Source of the DNA: CAITWF01 sp038231575
GTDB taxonomy: Bacteria; Verrucomicrobiota; Verrucomicrobiia; Opitutales; Opitutaceae
Assembly: GCA_038231575.1 (NCBI GenBank)
Contig: JBBRLB010000006.1
Coordinates: forward strand, 12,111-76,110
Reading direction: 5' to 3'
Length of the DNA stretch: 64,000 bases
The notes below the pieces were generated by a model. It saw only the letters and a program-made list of their open reading frames with translations, did no database searches and was not told the origin of the DNA. Below, piece by piece: positions 51,592 through 60,847 of this stretch (position 1 is the first letter of the stretch; every line of letters starts with the position of its first letter). Made by a program: the position numbers and the translations under genes.

Positions 51592-52500
51592 TCACTTCAT
51601 CGGCTCGATGTGCACCGTCACGTCGCTAATCGCGTGCGGCACGGACGCGAGCAGGGCGTCCTTTACCGCGTGGGCGATGTCGTGCCCGGCGCGCACCGAA
51701 AGCTCGCCGTTCACGCGCACCTGGATGTCGACGAGATGACTGAGACCGCTTTTGCGGACGCGCACCTTGTCGAGCGCGAGCACGCCGGCCACCGCCAGCG
51801 CGATCGCCCGCACCTCGTTTTCGAAGTCCACGGCGACGGCCGTGTCCATCACATCGCGCAGCGCCTTGCCAAACATCCCCACGCCATTGAATGAGATGAT
51901 CACGCACGCAAAGAGCGCCGCCCAGTCGTCGGCCGTCTCCCAGCCCTTGCCCCCCCACAGCGCGATGCTGATGCCGACGAACGCCGCGGCGGAGGTCATC
52001 GCGTCGGACCAGTGGTGCAATGCCTCCACCCCCAGCGCCGTGCTGCCGAGTTTCTCGCCCACCCTTCCCATCCGGCGCGAAAACCACGCTTTGGCGACGA
52101 TGACGGCGGCCAAGACCACGAGCGTCCACCACGCCGGCCCTTGGTGCGGGGTGATGATCTCGTGCACCGCATGGATCGCGATCCAGGCCGCGACCATAAA
52201 AACGAACACCGCCACCGCGAGCGCCGCCAGGGGCTCCGCCTTGCCGTGGCCGTAAGGGTGATCGGCGTCAGGCGGTTTGGCCGCGACGCGAAATCCCGCC
52301 CAGACCAGCGTGGAGGACAAAATGTCGAGCAGCGACTCGGCCCCGTCCGCGATCAGGGCATACGTGTGGCCGAAAAATCCGCCGGCAAATTTCGCCGCCG
52401 CGAGCACCGCGTTGAGCGCGATGCCGCGCAGCACCAGCCGCGCACTGTCTTCGGCGCGCCGTTTGGTCGCGGCGTGAGGAGGCGGCAGTTCGGGGGACAC
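51592..52500 (-). CDS. Cation diffusion facilitator family transporter
   Basis: The 302-residue inner-membrane antiporter has six hydrophobic segments and the CDF metal site ALIADGAESLLDILSS on helix 2. Its partner on helix 5 is EALHHWSDAMTSAAAFVG, with His and Asp ligands. A C-terminal cytoplasmic domain (about 215-300) has HLVDIQVRVNGELSVRAGHDIAH. It likely exports Zn, Fe, Mn or Co using protons; the DxxxD-type helix 2 site fits the Fe/Zn group. Translation begins at a GTG. Confidence 0.9.
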   Translation of the reverse strand: MSPELPPPHAATKRRAEDSARLVLRGIALNAVLAAAKFAGGFFGHTYALIADGAESLLDILSSTLVWAGFRVAAKPPDADHPYGHGKAEPLAALAVAVFVFMVAAWIAIHAVHEIITPHQGPAWWTLVVLAAVIVAKAWFSRRMGRVGEKLGSTALGVEALHHWSDAMTSAAAFVGISIALWGGKGWETADDWAALFACVIISFNGVGMFGKALRDVMDTAVAVDFENEVRAIALAVAGVLALDKVRVRKSGLSHLVDIQVRVNGELSVRAGHDIAHAVKDALLASVPHAISDVTVHIEPMK

Positions 52501-52579
52501 GCGCGCAAACTACGGACGAACGCCCGCCCGCCGCCAGCCTGCAATTGACCCCGCCGCCGCGCCGCTCCAAGTTGCGTCC

Positions 52580-53035
52580 ATGGCCGCGCAAACCAGCACG
52601 TCGTCGAACGATCCCGTGAAGCAATTTTCCGTGTTCACGGAAAACCGCGTCGGCCGCCTGCACGATCTCACTTCCCTGTTCAAGAATCACAACGTCCACA
52701 TCATGGCGATCACCGTGCTCGACACAACCGACTGCGCGATCGACCGGCTGATCGTCGATGATCCCGATAAGGCCCGCGAGCTGATGGTGAACAACGATTT
52801 TCCCTACTCGGAGTGTAACGTGCTGGTCGTCGAGATCAGCGACGAATCCGAACTCAACAAGGTCCTCGCCGCACTACTCGAGGCGGAGATCAATATTCAC
52901 TATATCTACAGCTTCATCAAACGCCCCGAGGGCAAGTCCGCGATCGCGATCAACACCGAGGATGCCGATGTCGCCGCCCAGGCCGTCGGCCGCAGCGGTT
53001 TCCGCGTGCTGACGCAGAGCGATATTTCGCGGTAG
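52580..53035 (+). CDS. Tandem ACT-domain protein
   Basis: The 151-residue protein is made of two ACT-type units (about 14-82 and 85-148). The first has FSVFTENRVGRLHDLTSLFKNHNVHIMAITVLDTTD, the second VLVVEISDESELNKVLAALLEAEINIHYIYSFI. It has no enzymatic domain, so it is probably an amino-acid sensor or allosteric partner protein. A close family occurs in Bacteroidota and Verrucomicrobiota as stand-alone ACT proteins. It is divergent from the cation transporter, 79 bp apart. Confidence 0.88.
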   Translation: MAAQTSTSSNDPVKQFSVFTENRVGRLHDLTSLFKNHNVHIMAITVLDTTDCAIDRLIVDDPDKARELMVNNDFPYSECNVLVVEISDESELNKVLAALLEAEINIHYIYSFIKRPEGKSAIAINTEDADVAAQAVGRSGFRVLTQSDISR

Positions 53036-53049
53036 GCGCGGCGCGCCGC

Positions 53050-53077
53050 GATCAGCGATCAGCGATCAGCGATCAGC
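53050..53077. repeat. Tandem repeat (GATCAGC)x4
   Basis: Four perfect heptamer copies follow the ACT-protein stop. A related GAGCGCTGATCGCTC palindrome lies about 50 bp further on (near 53127-53141), so the two can pair. It is a short array typical of slippage-prone intergenic repeats, not a CRISPR. Confidence 0.85.
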
Positions 53078-53177
53078 AAATACCCGAATGAAAAAGCGGG
53101 CCGGTCGGCGCTCCTCTGAAAAAACTGAGCGCTGATCGCTCAACCTCAGCCTGAGACCTCGCCGCTCGATCAGGGTC

Positions 53178-53714
53178 TCAGCCCTGAACTTCGCCCATCT
53201 TCTCACCCTCGAGTTCATAGAGCCCGGTCATGTAACCGTTCTCGAACATCGCGCCGACTTTCAGTTCACCGTAAAACGCCACCGGCACGTCCATCATCGG
53301 AGCCACGCCCTTTTTCATCTTCACGATCACCCACTCATTCATGTTGGGCACCGAGCCGTAGCAGCAGGCCATCGTGTTGCGCATGAGCAGAAATTCTGTG
53401 ACGAGGCCCTTCTCCATTTTCACCGGCACCATAAAGCCGGTGATGACGGCCTTCTTGCCGTTCCAGCCTTTCACGCCCGCGGGAATTTGTTCCTCGCCGG
53501 TCGGCGGCTTGGCGGACGGATTAGCCGACGGGTCAAAGGCGGGCGGTGTAAAATTGTAAGACGCGAGCTGCTCGAAGCCGAGTTTCAGGTAACCGTTCTC
53601 GGTCGGCACGCTCACCGCCGGCGTGCCGGCGGGCGGGACGACATCCGCGGCGCGCACGACACCGCCCAGCGTTGCAACGAGTGAAACCAACACAAGGGCG
53701 CGAAGCGTTTTCAT
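53178..53714 (-). CDS. DUF3299 family secreted protein
   Basis: The 178-residue protein has a signal peptide (MKTLRALVLVSLVATLGGVVRAA) and a DUF3299 domain (about 45-172): KAVITGFMVPVKMEKGLVTEFLLMRNTMACCYGSVPNMNEWVIV. The adjacent cysteines in MACCYG are a family hallmark and may bind metal. Function unknown; members occur near metal-handling and respiratory genes in other bacteria. Confidence 0.85.
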   Translation of the reverse strand: MKTLRALVLVSLVATLGGVVRAADVVPPAGTPAVSVPTENGYLKLGFEQLASYNFTPPAFDPSANPSAKPPTGEEQIPAGVKGWNGKKAVITGFMVPVKMEKGLVTEFLLMRNTMACCYGSVPNMNEWVIVKMKKGVAPMMDVPVAFYGELKVGAMFENGYMTGLYELEGEKMGEVQG

Positions 53715-53892
53715 AGCGCGGGCACCTTACCCGATCGGCGGGATTCGTCAAAGGGTGATTTCAGGCGCCACTCGCGCCGGAGAAACCGCGCCGCGGTCGG
53801 GCGCGTCGGACTGTCTGGCGATTTTCGCCGATGCGCGGGGGGTTTGTCCGTTGACCCGACGCGGCGCGGGGGGCACTCACGCACCTTACCCC

Positions 53893-55023
53893 ATGAGCCA
53901 GACCTACCGCGCCCTGCTGGTCGGCACCGGCAGCATCGCTGACGCCCACGCCCGCGCCATTGAGGACACGCGCGGCCGCGTGCAACTCGCCGGCGCGGTG
54001 GACATCGACGCGGCGCGGGTCCGGGCGTTCTGCGCACGGCACAAAGGTTCCAGCGCGCATACCGATTATGCGGCCGCGCTCGCCGAGATCCGCCCGGATG
54101 TCGTGCTCGTGGCCGCGCCGCCTGCCTTCCACGCCGACATGACGATCGCCGCGATGGAAGCGGGCGCGTGGGTGCTCTGCGAAAAACCTTTTTGCGCCTC
54201 GCTCGCCGAACTCGATCGCATCGAGGAGGCCGAGCACCGCACCGGCCGTTTTGCCGCGTGCGTGTTTCAGCAGCGCTTCGCCTCCTCCACCGCGCACCTC
54301 CGCCGGCTCGCGGAGGACGGCCTGCTCGGCCGCCCGCTCGTCGCCGTCTGCAACACGCTGTGGTTCCGCGATGCCGCTTATTACACCGCCCCGTGGCGCG
54401 GCAAATGGAAGACCGAGCTTGGTGGCCCCACCATGGGCCTCGGCATCCACGCGATGGACCACTTGCTGCACCTGCTCGGCGATTGGGCCGAGGTGCGCGC
54501 GCAGGCCGCGACGCTCGATCGCGACATCGAGGTCGAGGACGTCTCGATGGCGATGATCCGTTTCGCCAGTGGTGCGCTCGCCTCGGTCGTCAACAGCGCG
54601 CTCAGCCCCCGCCAGGAAACCTACCTCCGCCTCGACTACCAGCGCGCGACCGTCGAGCTCACGCATCTCTACGGCTACACGCGCGACAACTGGCGCTTCA
54701 CGCTCGCGCCCAACGTGCAGGAGGAAGGCAACACCCTCGCGCAGGCGTGGCAGAGTTTCCCTGCTGACACCGGCTCGACGCACGCCGCGCAACTCGCCGA
54801 ATTTGTCGCCGATCTCGACGCCGGCACGCGCCCGCTCACGAGCGGAGAAGATGCGCGCCGCACGCTCGAACTCCTCGCCGCGATCTACAAGAGCGCCTTC
54901 ACCGGCCATCCGGTCGCACGCGGCTCGATCGGCCGCACCGATCCGTTTTATTGGTCGCTCAACGGCGGACTCAACCCGTGGCGCGCGAAGAACGGCGGAC
55001 ACGTTGTCGTGGCAACAAAGTAG
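53893..55023 (+). CDS. Gfo/Idh/MocA family oxidoreductase
   Basis: The 376-residue protein has an N-terminal Rossmann domain with VGTGSIADAHARAI, VLVAAPPAFHADM and the catalytic-lysine motif CEKPF (96-100). The C-terminal alpha/beta domain contains GGPTMGLGIHAMDHLLHLLGDW, where His residues often contact the sugar. It is an NAD(P)-dependent sugar or inositol dehydrogenase of unknown substrate. The ATG at 53893 is used; longer frames read through non-conserved sequence. A sulfatase gene faces it across a palindrome. Confidence 0.9.
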   Translation: MSQTYRALLVGTGSIADAHARAIEDTRGRVQLAGAVDIDAARVRAFCARHKGSSAHTDYAAALAEIRPDVVLVAAPPAFHADMTIAAMEAGAWVLCEKPFCASLAELDRIEEAEHRTGRFAACVFQQRFASSTAHLRRLAEDGLLGRPLVAVCNTLWFRDAAYYTAPWRGKWKTELGGPTMGLGIHAMDHLLHLLGDWAEVRAQAATLDRDIEVEDVSMAMIRFASGALASVVNSALSPRQETYLRLDYQRATVELTHLYGYTRDNWRFTLAPNVQEEGNTLAQAWQSFPADTGSTHAAQLAEFVADLDAGTRPLTSGEDARRTLELLAAIYKSAFTGHPVARGSIGRTDPFYWSLNGGLNPWRAKNGGHVVVATK

Positions 55024-55071
55024 CGCCGGCGTCCTGCCGGCATTCATTCTGCCGGCTGGAAGCCGGCGCTA
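55021..55071. repeat. GCCGGC palindrome between converging genes
   Basis: TAGCGCCGGC (55021-55030) pairs with GCCGGCGCTA (55062-55071), and inner CCGGC/GCCGG steps extend the pairing. It starts inside the oxidoreductase stop codon and ends 12 bp before the sulfatase stop. It may act as a bidirectional terminator; the repeat type recurs in the window. Confidence 0.65.
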
Positions 55072-55082
55072 CTTCAGCGAAA

Positions 55083-56819
55083 TTACTCTTTCTTCGCGGC
55101 CCCGGCCGGACCGGGCTTCGGCAAAACCTGCGTGCGCACGGCCCACGCCTCCCAGCGTGCCGCCATCTCCTTCACCCGCTCCGGCTGCGCCGCCGCGAGA
55201 TCGTGCAGCTCCACGCGATCCACCTCCAGGTCGTAAAGTTCCCACGCGCCATCCACGAGCGACACGAGTTTCCATTTTCCCTCGCGCACCGCGCGGTTGC
55301 CCTCGTGTTCAAATGCGAGGAATTCGCGCCCGAGCGGCCGGCCCGCAAACGCGGGCGAAAGGCTCACGCCTTCCATCGGGAGAATTTTGTTTCCCTCCAA
55401 CTCGCGCGGATAGCTCGCGCCCGCGACGTCGACGCACGTCGCCATCAAATCGATCAAGTGCCCGGGCTCGCGGCGAAACTCGCCCTTCGCTTTCACCGCC
55501 GCCGGCCAGTGCGCGATGAGCGGCGTGCCGATGCCACCTTCGTGGGCGTAGTGCTTGTAGAGGCGCCACGGAGTGTTGGCCGCATTTGCCCACGCGGAAC
55601 CGTAGCTCGGAAACGAGCCGGGCTGGCCCATGTGCGCGAGTTCCTCGCCGCGATAGAGTTTGTTCGGCAACATCTGCGTGCCTTGGTTGATTCCGGTCCC
55701 GGGCCGCGGATTCTCGGTCGGCTGCATTTCAAATCCGAACGGCTCCCACTCCGCGCACGCGCCGTTGTCGCTGAGAAAAATCACGAGCGTGTTGTCGAGC
55801 TGCCCGCTCGTGCGCAGATCGGCGAGCAGCCGGCCGATGTTGCGATCCATGCCCGTGACCATGCCCGCGTAAACCGCCATGCGCTGCGCGAGATCGGCGC
55901 GGCGATCGGCGGGGAGCGAGTCCCACGCGGGATTCGCGCCGTCGTCGGTCATCGAACCCATCCGCTTCGCCGCGACGGGATGCGGAATCTTGCTGCGCGG
56001 CGTGAGCGGCGTGTTCGCGGGCAGCAGGCCGATCTTTTTCTGCTTCGCGAGGCGCTGGTCGCGGATGCGATCCCAGCCTTGCGCGTAAACTTCCGGATAG
56101 CCCGCCATGTCGTCCGGCTGCGAGGCGATTGGAAAATGCGCCGCCTGATAGCCGACGTAGAGCAGCCACGGCGCACCGGATTTCCGCATGTCGCCCAGGA
56201 AATCCAGCGCGTGATCCGTGATCGCGTCGGTCGCAAAATATTTTCCGGGCGCGTAAGTGCGCATCGGTTTTCCCTCGGGCAGACGCGTCATCATGCGCGG
56301 TTCCCACGAGTCCACGCCGTAGCCGCCGACAAAACCATAAAAATCGTCGAACCCGCGCTTCGTCGGAATCTCGCGATCGCCCACATGCCATTTGCCGACC
56401 GCCGCCGTGCGGTAGCCCGCCGGTTTCAACACCTGCGCGATCGTGACACAGCCTGCGTTGAGCGCTCCGCGATAGCCCGGATACGTCTCACCCTGATCGC
56501 CCGCGCCCGGAAAACGCGCCCCTTGATCGGAGGTCATCAGGCCGACGCCGGCCTGGTGCGGAAAGAGGCCCGTGAGCAGCGACGCGCGCGACGGACAGCA
56601 GCGTGCGCTGGTGTAGAATTGCGTGAAGCGCAGCCCGCCCGCGGCGAGCGCGTCGAGATTCGGCGTGCGAATCTCGCCGCCGTAGCAGCCGAGATCCGAC
56701 CACCCGAGATCGTCGGCCAGGATGATGAGGATGTTGGGCTTCGCGGGCGCGGCGCCTGCGCGGACCTGCGCGCCCGCGAACAGCAAGCACAACGCAACCA
56801 TTCGGCGGAGAGTTTTCAT
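55083..56819 (-). CDS. Secreted arylsulfatase-family sulfatase
   Basis: The 578-residue protein has a signal peptide (about 1-24), then PNILIILADDLGWSDLGCYGG with metal-binding Asp36/Asp37. The formylglycine site CCPSRASLLTG has Cys74-x-Pro-Ser-Arg, requiring conversion by a maturation enzyme not found in this window. Further motifs include GKWHVGDRE and LSDNGACAEW. It would remove sulfate esters from glycans or small molecules in the periplasm. The ATG at 56819 begins the signal peptide. Start of the neighbouring repeat-rich gap. Confidence 0.93.
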   Translation of the reverse strand: MKTLRRMVALCLLFAGAQVRAGAAPAKPNILIILADDLGWSDLGCYGGEIRTPNLDALAAGGLRFTQFYTSARCCPSRASLLTGLFPHQAGVGLMTSDQGARFPGAGDQGETYPGYRGALNAGCVTIAQVLKPAGYRTAAVGKWHVGDREIPTKRGFDDFYGFVGGYGVDSWEPRMMTRLPEGKPMRTYAPGKYFATDAITDHALDFLGDMRKSGAPWLLYVGYQAAHFPIASQPDDMAGYPEVYAQGWDRIRDQRLAKQKKIGLLPANTPLTPRSKIPHPVAAKRMGSMTDDGANPAWDSLPADRRADLAQRMAVYAGMVTGMDRNIGRLLADLRTSGQLDNTLVIFLSDNGACAEWEPFGFEMQPTENPRPGTGINQGTQMLPNKLYRGEELAHMGQPGSFPSYGSAWANAANTPWRLYKHYAHEGGIGTPLIAHWPAAVKAKGEFRREPGHLIDLMATCVDVAGASYPRELEGNKILPMEGVSLSPAFAGRPLGREFLAFEHEGNRAVREGKWKLVSLVDGAWELYDLEVDRVELHDLAAAQPERVKEMAARWEAWAVRTQVLPKPGPAGAAKKE

Positions 56820-56914
56820 ATTGGAGTAAAGCATCTCAACATAACGATTGTCATTCTGAGAATGCAAATCAACGCCTGCCCGTTGGGTGGTCGTCGACGA
56901 TGAACCTTTCCCGT

Positions 56915-57112
56915 GTCATTGCGCGGAGCGCAGCGACGAAGCAATCCATCTGGAATTCGAGCTGGATTGCCGCGGTCGGCTTCGCCTCCCTCGCCATGAC
57001 AAACCGGAGAGTTCATCTCCAGCGCAGCGAAGCATCCACTTTGATTCACACTCCGCAACCAACGGCGGGAGTCCCGCTGGCTACTTCGCTGCGCGGCGCT
57101 CAGAATGACCCG
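56915..57112. repeat. Repeat-rich intergenic region (two GCGAAGC-type elements)
   Basis: The 331-bp gap between the sulfatase and ABC permease genes has no credible gene. Its first element (56915-57000) is a long imperfect inverted repeat: GTCATTGCGCGGAGCGCAGC opposes GCTTCGCC...GCCATGAC at the far end, with CAATCCA/TGGATTG inside. A second, looser copy lies at about 57010-57112 (AGCGCAGCGAAGCATCCA ... TTCGCTGCGCGGCGC). Similar elements are at 49215 and 24655. Confidence 0.6.
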
Positions 57113-57150
57113 CCATGGGGACTGGTTCTTTTGAGTGCGCGATGGAGTGC

Positions 57151-58356
57151 TCACGACAGCGGCGCGAGCGTCTCGGCCACCGGCGTGCGATACGCCTTGA
57201 GCGCCGGCACCACGCCACCGAGCGCACACAGCCCGATCATCGCGAGCGGACAAATCCAGAGGATCGGCAGCTTCGCGCTGATATCGATCACGACGCCGGT
57301 CTGAGCGCGAATCACACCCGCCACGCCGATGAGCAGCCCGAAATAGACCGCAAAGCCCGCGACGGCCCCGAGCGCGCCGATACACGCAGCCTCCGCCACG
57401 ACCGCACCGAAAATCGTCCGGCGTCGCGCTCCGAGCGCGCGCAGGATCGCGAGGTCGCGGCGGCGCGCACTCATCGAATTGTAGATGCTGGCGAGCACCG
57501 AACCCGCCGCGACGAGCGCGACGAGATACGCCACGAGCGCGAGAACTTCGTCGAACCACGAAATCTTACTGAACAAATCCGCGATGATCGCGCCGACTGG
57601 ATAGGCGAGCGTCAGCCGGTTGCCCTGTTTGTTATACATCATGTCGAGCATGAAGCCCGCGCTCGGCGAACGCAGTTGGATGAGCACCGCGCTGACATCG
57701 GTCGCCGCGCGCGCATCGTGACCGCTCATCGTCTGCAGCCCCTTCAACGGAATCCACACCACGCGATCCGCCGGTGTGTTGGTCGGTGCCAGGATCCCGG
57801 TGAGCGTATATTCGTCGGCGTGCTGATTCTTCGCGTCGTAGTTCAGGCCGTGGAACGGATGAAATTTGTCGCCGACCTTCAGCCCGAGTTTTCCCGCCGC
57901 GAAGCTGCCCGCGATTGCTTCCTTCGCCTCCGCCGTGAAAACTTTTCCGCCGGGCTCGAGCACGTATTTTTTTTCGGGCGCGAATTGCACCGTCTCAAAT
58001 AATTCCGGCACCGTGCCGACCAGCCGGTAGCCGCGCAGATTGTCGCCGACCGCGATCGGAATCGCGACCTTCACGGCCGGATGCTTCTTAATCGCCTCGT
58101 AGTCGGCGTAGGCGAGATTGCCCGGCGACGCCTCGAGGTGAAAAATCGCGTTGAGCACGAGCTGAAGTTTCGAGCCGCGCGCGCCGAGCACCGCATCGAA
58201 GCCGGCGTTGGTCTGCGTGAACGCCGTCTGCGACTGCGTCTTCACCATCCACACGGTCATGAGCAATCCGCACGCGAGCGCGATGCTGCCGGCGGTGATA
58301 AACGTCGAGAGCGCGTGCTGCCGCAGCGAGCGGTAGATGATCAGCGGCAGTGTCAT
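57151..58356 (-). CDS. ABC transporter permease (FtsX/MacB type)
   Basis: The 401-residue protein has one N-terminal helix (about 15-37), a large extracytoplasmic domain (40-260) of MacB-PCD type, and three C-terminal helices in the FtsX layout (SARRRDLAILRALGARRRTIFGAVVAEAACIGALGAV). It overlaps the upstream ATPase gene by 4 bp (ATGA). Such pairs work as mechanotransmission machines for lipoprotein release or efflux. The substrate is not indicated by neighbours. Confidence 0.9.
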   Translation of the reverse strand: MTLPLIIYRSLRQHALSTFITAGSIALACGLLMTVWMVKTQSQTAFTQTNAGFDAVLGARGSKLQLVLNAIFHLEASPGNLAYADYEAIKKHPAVKVAIPIAVGDNLRGYRLVGTVPELFETVQFAPEKKYVLEPGGKVFTAEAKEAIAGSFAAGKLGLKVGDKFHPFHGLNYDAKNQHADEYTLTGILAPTNTPADRVVWIPLKGLQTMSGHDARAATDVSAVLIQLRSPSAGFMLDMMYNKQGNRLTLAYPVGAIIADLFSKISWFDEVLALVAYLVALVAAGSVLASIYNSMSARRRDLAILRALGARRRTIFGAVVAEAACIGALGAVAGFAVYFGLLIGVAGVIRAQTGVVIDISAKLPILWICPLAMIGLCALGGVVPALKAYRTPVAETLAPLS

Positions 58357-59030
58357 CGCGGTGCTCCCTTCATCGCTTGGTTGATGTCGGCAAAATCCTG
58401 CCGTTTTTCAAATTGCCCGAGCACGAGCTCGTCGTGGCTCACGAGCAGCAGCGCGGCGCGATTCTCGCGACACACTTCGCGAATCAACGTCAGCGCCTCG
58501 CCCGCATGCTTGCGATCGAGATTGCCCGTGGGTTCGTCCGCGAGCACGAGCTTCGGCCGGTTCGCGAGCGCGCGCGCCACGGCCACGCGCTGCTGCTGGC
58601 CCGTCGACAACTGTCGCGGAAAATGGTCGAGCCGGTGACCGAGCCCCATGCGCTCCAAGACTTCCTTCGCGTGCGCCTTGTCCGCGCCCCGCGGACCGAA
58701 GCTCATGCCGAGCACGACGTTTTCGAGCACCGTGTAGCCTTGGAGCAGATTAAAAGTTTGAAAAATGTAGCCGAGTTTTTCCGCCCGCAGCCGGTCGCGG
58801 CCGGCTTCGCCCAGTGCCGTCATGTTCGCGCCGTCGAGTGTCACGCGTCCGCTGTCCGCCGCGAGGATGCCCGCGATCATATGGAGAAACGTCGTTTTGC
58901 CCGAGCCGCTCTCGCCGCGCAGCGCCACCTGCTCACCCGCCGCAAGTTCGAAACCCGCCACGTTCACGATTTCCACGCGCTCCCCGTCGGGTGAGACAAA
59001 TGACTTTTTGAGTTCGGTGACGGCGAGCAT
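58353..59030 (-). CDS. ABC transporter ATP-binding protein (MacB/LolD type)
   Basis: The 225-residue ATPase has Walker A GESGSGKTT (39-47), the Q-loop FQTFNLLQGYTVLENV, the signature LSTGQQQRVAVARAL, Walker B LVLADEPTGNLD, and the switch His in LVSHDE. The family resembles LolD/MacB ATPases. The ATG at 59030 starts MLAVTELKKSF, which fits family N-termini. A longer frame overlaps the divergent DUF2062 gene and is not used. Its last codons overlap the permease start. Confidence 0.93.
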   Translation of the reverse strand: MLAVTELKKSFVSPDGERVEIVNVAGFELAAGEQVALRGESGSGKTTFLHMIAGILAADSGRVTLDGANMTALGEAGRDRLRAEKLGYIFQTFNLLQGYTVLENVVLGMSFGPRGADKAHAKEVLERMGLGHRLDHFPRQLSTGQQQRVAVARALANRPKLVLADEPTGNLDRKHAGEALTLIREVCRENRAALLLVSHDELVLGQFEKRQDFADINQAMKGAPR

Positions 59031-59134
59031 GTGACGCGAGGAGTGTTGGCGAAGACGACGGCGCTTGCCAAACGTTTCATGCAGAATTCGCGCCATTGCG
59101 AATCCGCCACGCGGCGCCAAACGTAGTCCCTCTC

Positions 59135-59629
59135 GTGTCCGCTTCCGCTCCCCCCGCCGCCGTCCGCCCGTCCTTCTGGCAACGCCGCGTCGTCACGCCG
59201 TTGCGCGCGCAACTCACGCAGGGCGTCACCCCCGACCAGCTTGCGCTCACCCTCGCCCTCGGCACCGCCTGCTCGCTTCTGCCCTTTCTCGGCTTCACTA
59301 CGCTACTCAATCTCGGGGTCGGCCTCGCGCTGCGACTCAACCAGCCGATCTTGCAAACCGTGAACTACCTGCTCGGGCCCGTGCAACTCGCGCTCATTTT
59401 GGTCTACGTGCGCGCCGGGGAAATCATCTGGCGCGCGCCCCACCTGCCCTTGTCGATCACCCAGCTCACCGCCGCGTTCCGCGCCGATCCGGGGGGATTC
59501 TTCGGACGCTTCGCCTGGATCGGCGTGTATGCCGCGACCGCGTGGCTGCTCAGCGTGCCGCTGATCGTCACCACGCTTTATTTCGCCCTGCGGCCCGCGA
59601 TGCGCCGGCTGGCCACGAGGCGAAAGTAA
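59135..59629 (+). CDS. DUF2062 family membrane protein
   Basis: From the GTG at 59135 the protein is 164 residues with hydrophobic helices near 45-85 and 130-155 and the DUF2062 hallmarks QGVTPDQLALTLALGTACSLLPFLGFTTLLNLGVGLALRLNQP and NYLLGPVQLALI. The domain is also found fused to glycosyltransferases; alone its function is unknown. A TTG at 59096 would lengthen it by 13 residues. It is divergent from the ABC ATPase. Confidence 0.87.
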   Translation: MSASAPPAAVRPSFWQRRVVTPLRAQLTQGVTPDQLALTLALGTACSLLPFLGFTTLLNLGVGLALRLNQPILQTVNYLLGPVQLALILVYVRAGEIIWRAPHLPLSITQLTAAFRADPGGFFGRFAWIGVYAATAWLLSVPLIVTTLYFALRPAMRRLATRRK

Positions 59630-59905
59630 AGCCGGTCTCTGACCGGCTCATCCGGAACATGACCGACCCACGCCCTGATTTAGCCGCAAAGACGCGCAAA
59701 ATTATCCGTCCGGCAGTCGCAGGATTCCCGCGCGCCGGTCGGCGCCTTATGAGCTTCATTCGCGCCCGATCTTTTTCGCCTTTCGGCGGCAAATAAACTC
59801 CGCCGCAACCGCGCCGTGCGTAGTCTCGACTCACGCGTCCACCCGCGGCAAGTTGTCGCCCTCGCTGCGACTGCGCCTCCCCCTGATTTCCTGAGTTCCC
59901 TCTTC

Positions 59906-60739
59906 ATGTCTTCTCCCGGCTCCCAATTTCGCGCGGCACTCGCCGCGGAAAAACCCCTCCAGATCGCCGGCGCGATCAACGCCTTCGCCGCGTTGCTCGC
60001 GCAACGTGCCGGTTTTCGCGCGCTCTATCTCTCCGGCGCCGGCGTCGCGAATCACTCCTACGGTATTCCCGATACCGGCGACACCACGCTCGCCGATGTC
60101 GTGATCGACGTCCGCCGCATCGCGAAACGCGTGCCGCTCCCGCTCCTCGTCGACATCGACACCGGCTGGGACGACCCCGCCTCCGCCGTTCGCGAACTCG
60201 CCGCCGCCGGCGTCGCCGCCGTGCACCTCGAAGATCAAGTCCCCGCGAAACTCTGCGGCCATCTTCCCGGCAAACAACTCGTCTCCACCGCCGAGATGGT
60301 CGGGCGCGTCCGCGCCGCCATCTCCGGCAAACCCGATCCCGCGTTCGTCGTCATGGCGCGCACCGACGCCGCCGCAAACGAAGGCGTCCCCGCCGCCATC
60401 TCGCGCGCGCAAGCTTACGTCGCCGCCGGCGCCGACGCGATTTTCGCCGAAGCGCTCCACACGCTCGACGACTACAAAGAATTCACTTCCGCGCTGCAAG
60501 TCCCGGTGCTCGCGAACATCACCGAGTTCGGCAAAACGCCATTCTTCACCGTCGACGAACTCCGCGCTGCCGGGATCGCGATGGTCCTCTACCCACTCAG
60601 CGCGAGCCGCGCCGCCGCCGCCATCTCGCTCGAAGTTTACCACACGATCCGCCAACACGGCACGCAAGAATCCGTCGTCCCCAAAATGCAGCCGCGCACC
60701 GAACTCTACGACGTGCTCGGCTACGAACCTCCGAGCTAA
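59906..60739 (+). CDS. prpB: 2-methylisocitrate lyase (isocitrate lyase/PEP mutase superfamily)
   Basis: The 277-residue protein has the superfamily metal-binding DIDTGWDD (83-90), HLEDQVPAKLCGHLPGKQLV with the catalytic Cys117, and ARTDAAANEG. The KxCGHxxGK loop corresponds to PrpB's KRCGH and distinguishes it from PEP mutases. It splits 2-methylisocitrate to pyruvate and succinate. It is first in prpBCD. The longer frame upstream reads through intergenic sequence and is rejected. A repeat-like AGCCGCAAAGACGCGC lies upstream at 59682. Confidence 0.9.
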   Translation: MSSPGSQFRAALAAEKPLQIAGAINAFAALLAQRAGFRALYLSGAGVANHSYGIPDTGDTTLADVVIDVRRIAKRVPLPLLVDIDTGWDDPASAVRELAAAGVAAVHLEDQVPAKLCGHLPGKQLVSTAEMVGRVRAAISGKPDPAFVVMARTDAAANEGVPAAISRAQAYVAAGADAIFAEALHTLDDYKEFTSALQVPVLANITEFGKTPFFTVDELRAAGIAMVLYPLSASRAAAAISLEVYHTIRQHGTQESVVPKMQPRTELYDVLGYEPPS

Positions 60740-60757
60740 ACGCGAATCTGCTTTTTC

Positions 60758-60838
60758 GACAGAATGAACAGAATAAACAAAAATGAGAATTAAGGCATTC
60801 CGAGTCTGAACCATTCAGTCCATTCTGTTAATTCTGTC
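60758..60838. repeat. Inverted repeat between prpB and prpC
   Basis: GACAGAATGAACAGAAT (60758-60774) pairs with ATTCTGTTAATTCTGTC (60822-60838) at 16 of 17 positions, with a 47-base loop. Its AT-rich composition is unlike the flanking genes. It leaves only nine bases to the prpC start. Confidence 0.75.
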
Positions 60839-60847
60839 TAACCTCCC

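Noticed and set aside
53050..53077. Possible CRISPR-like array
   Set aside because: The units are four contiguous seven-base copies with no spacers and no cas genes nearby.
56887..57304. Two short plus-strand ORFs between the sulfatase and ABC permease genes
   Set aside because: They lie in inverted repeats and run into the permease gene on the other strand; no conserved content.
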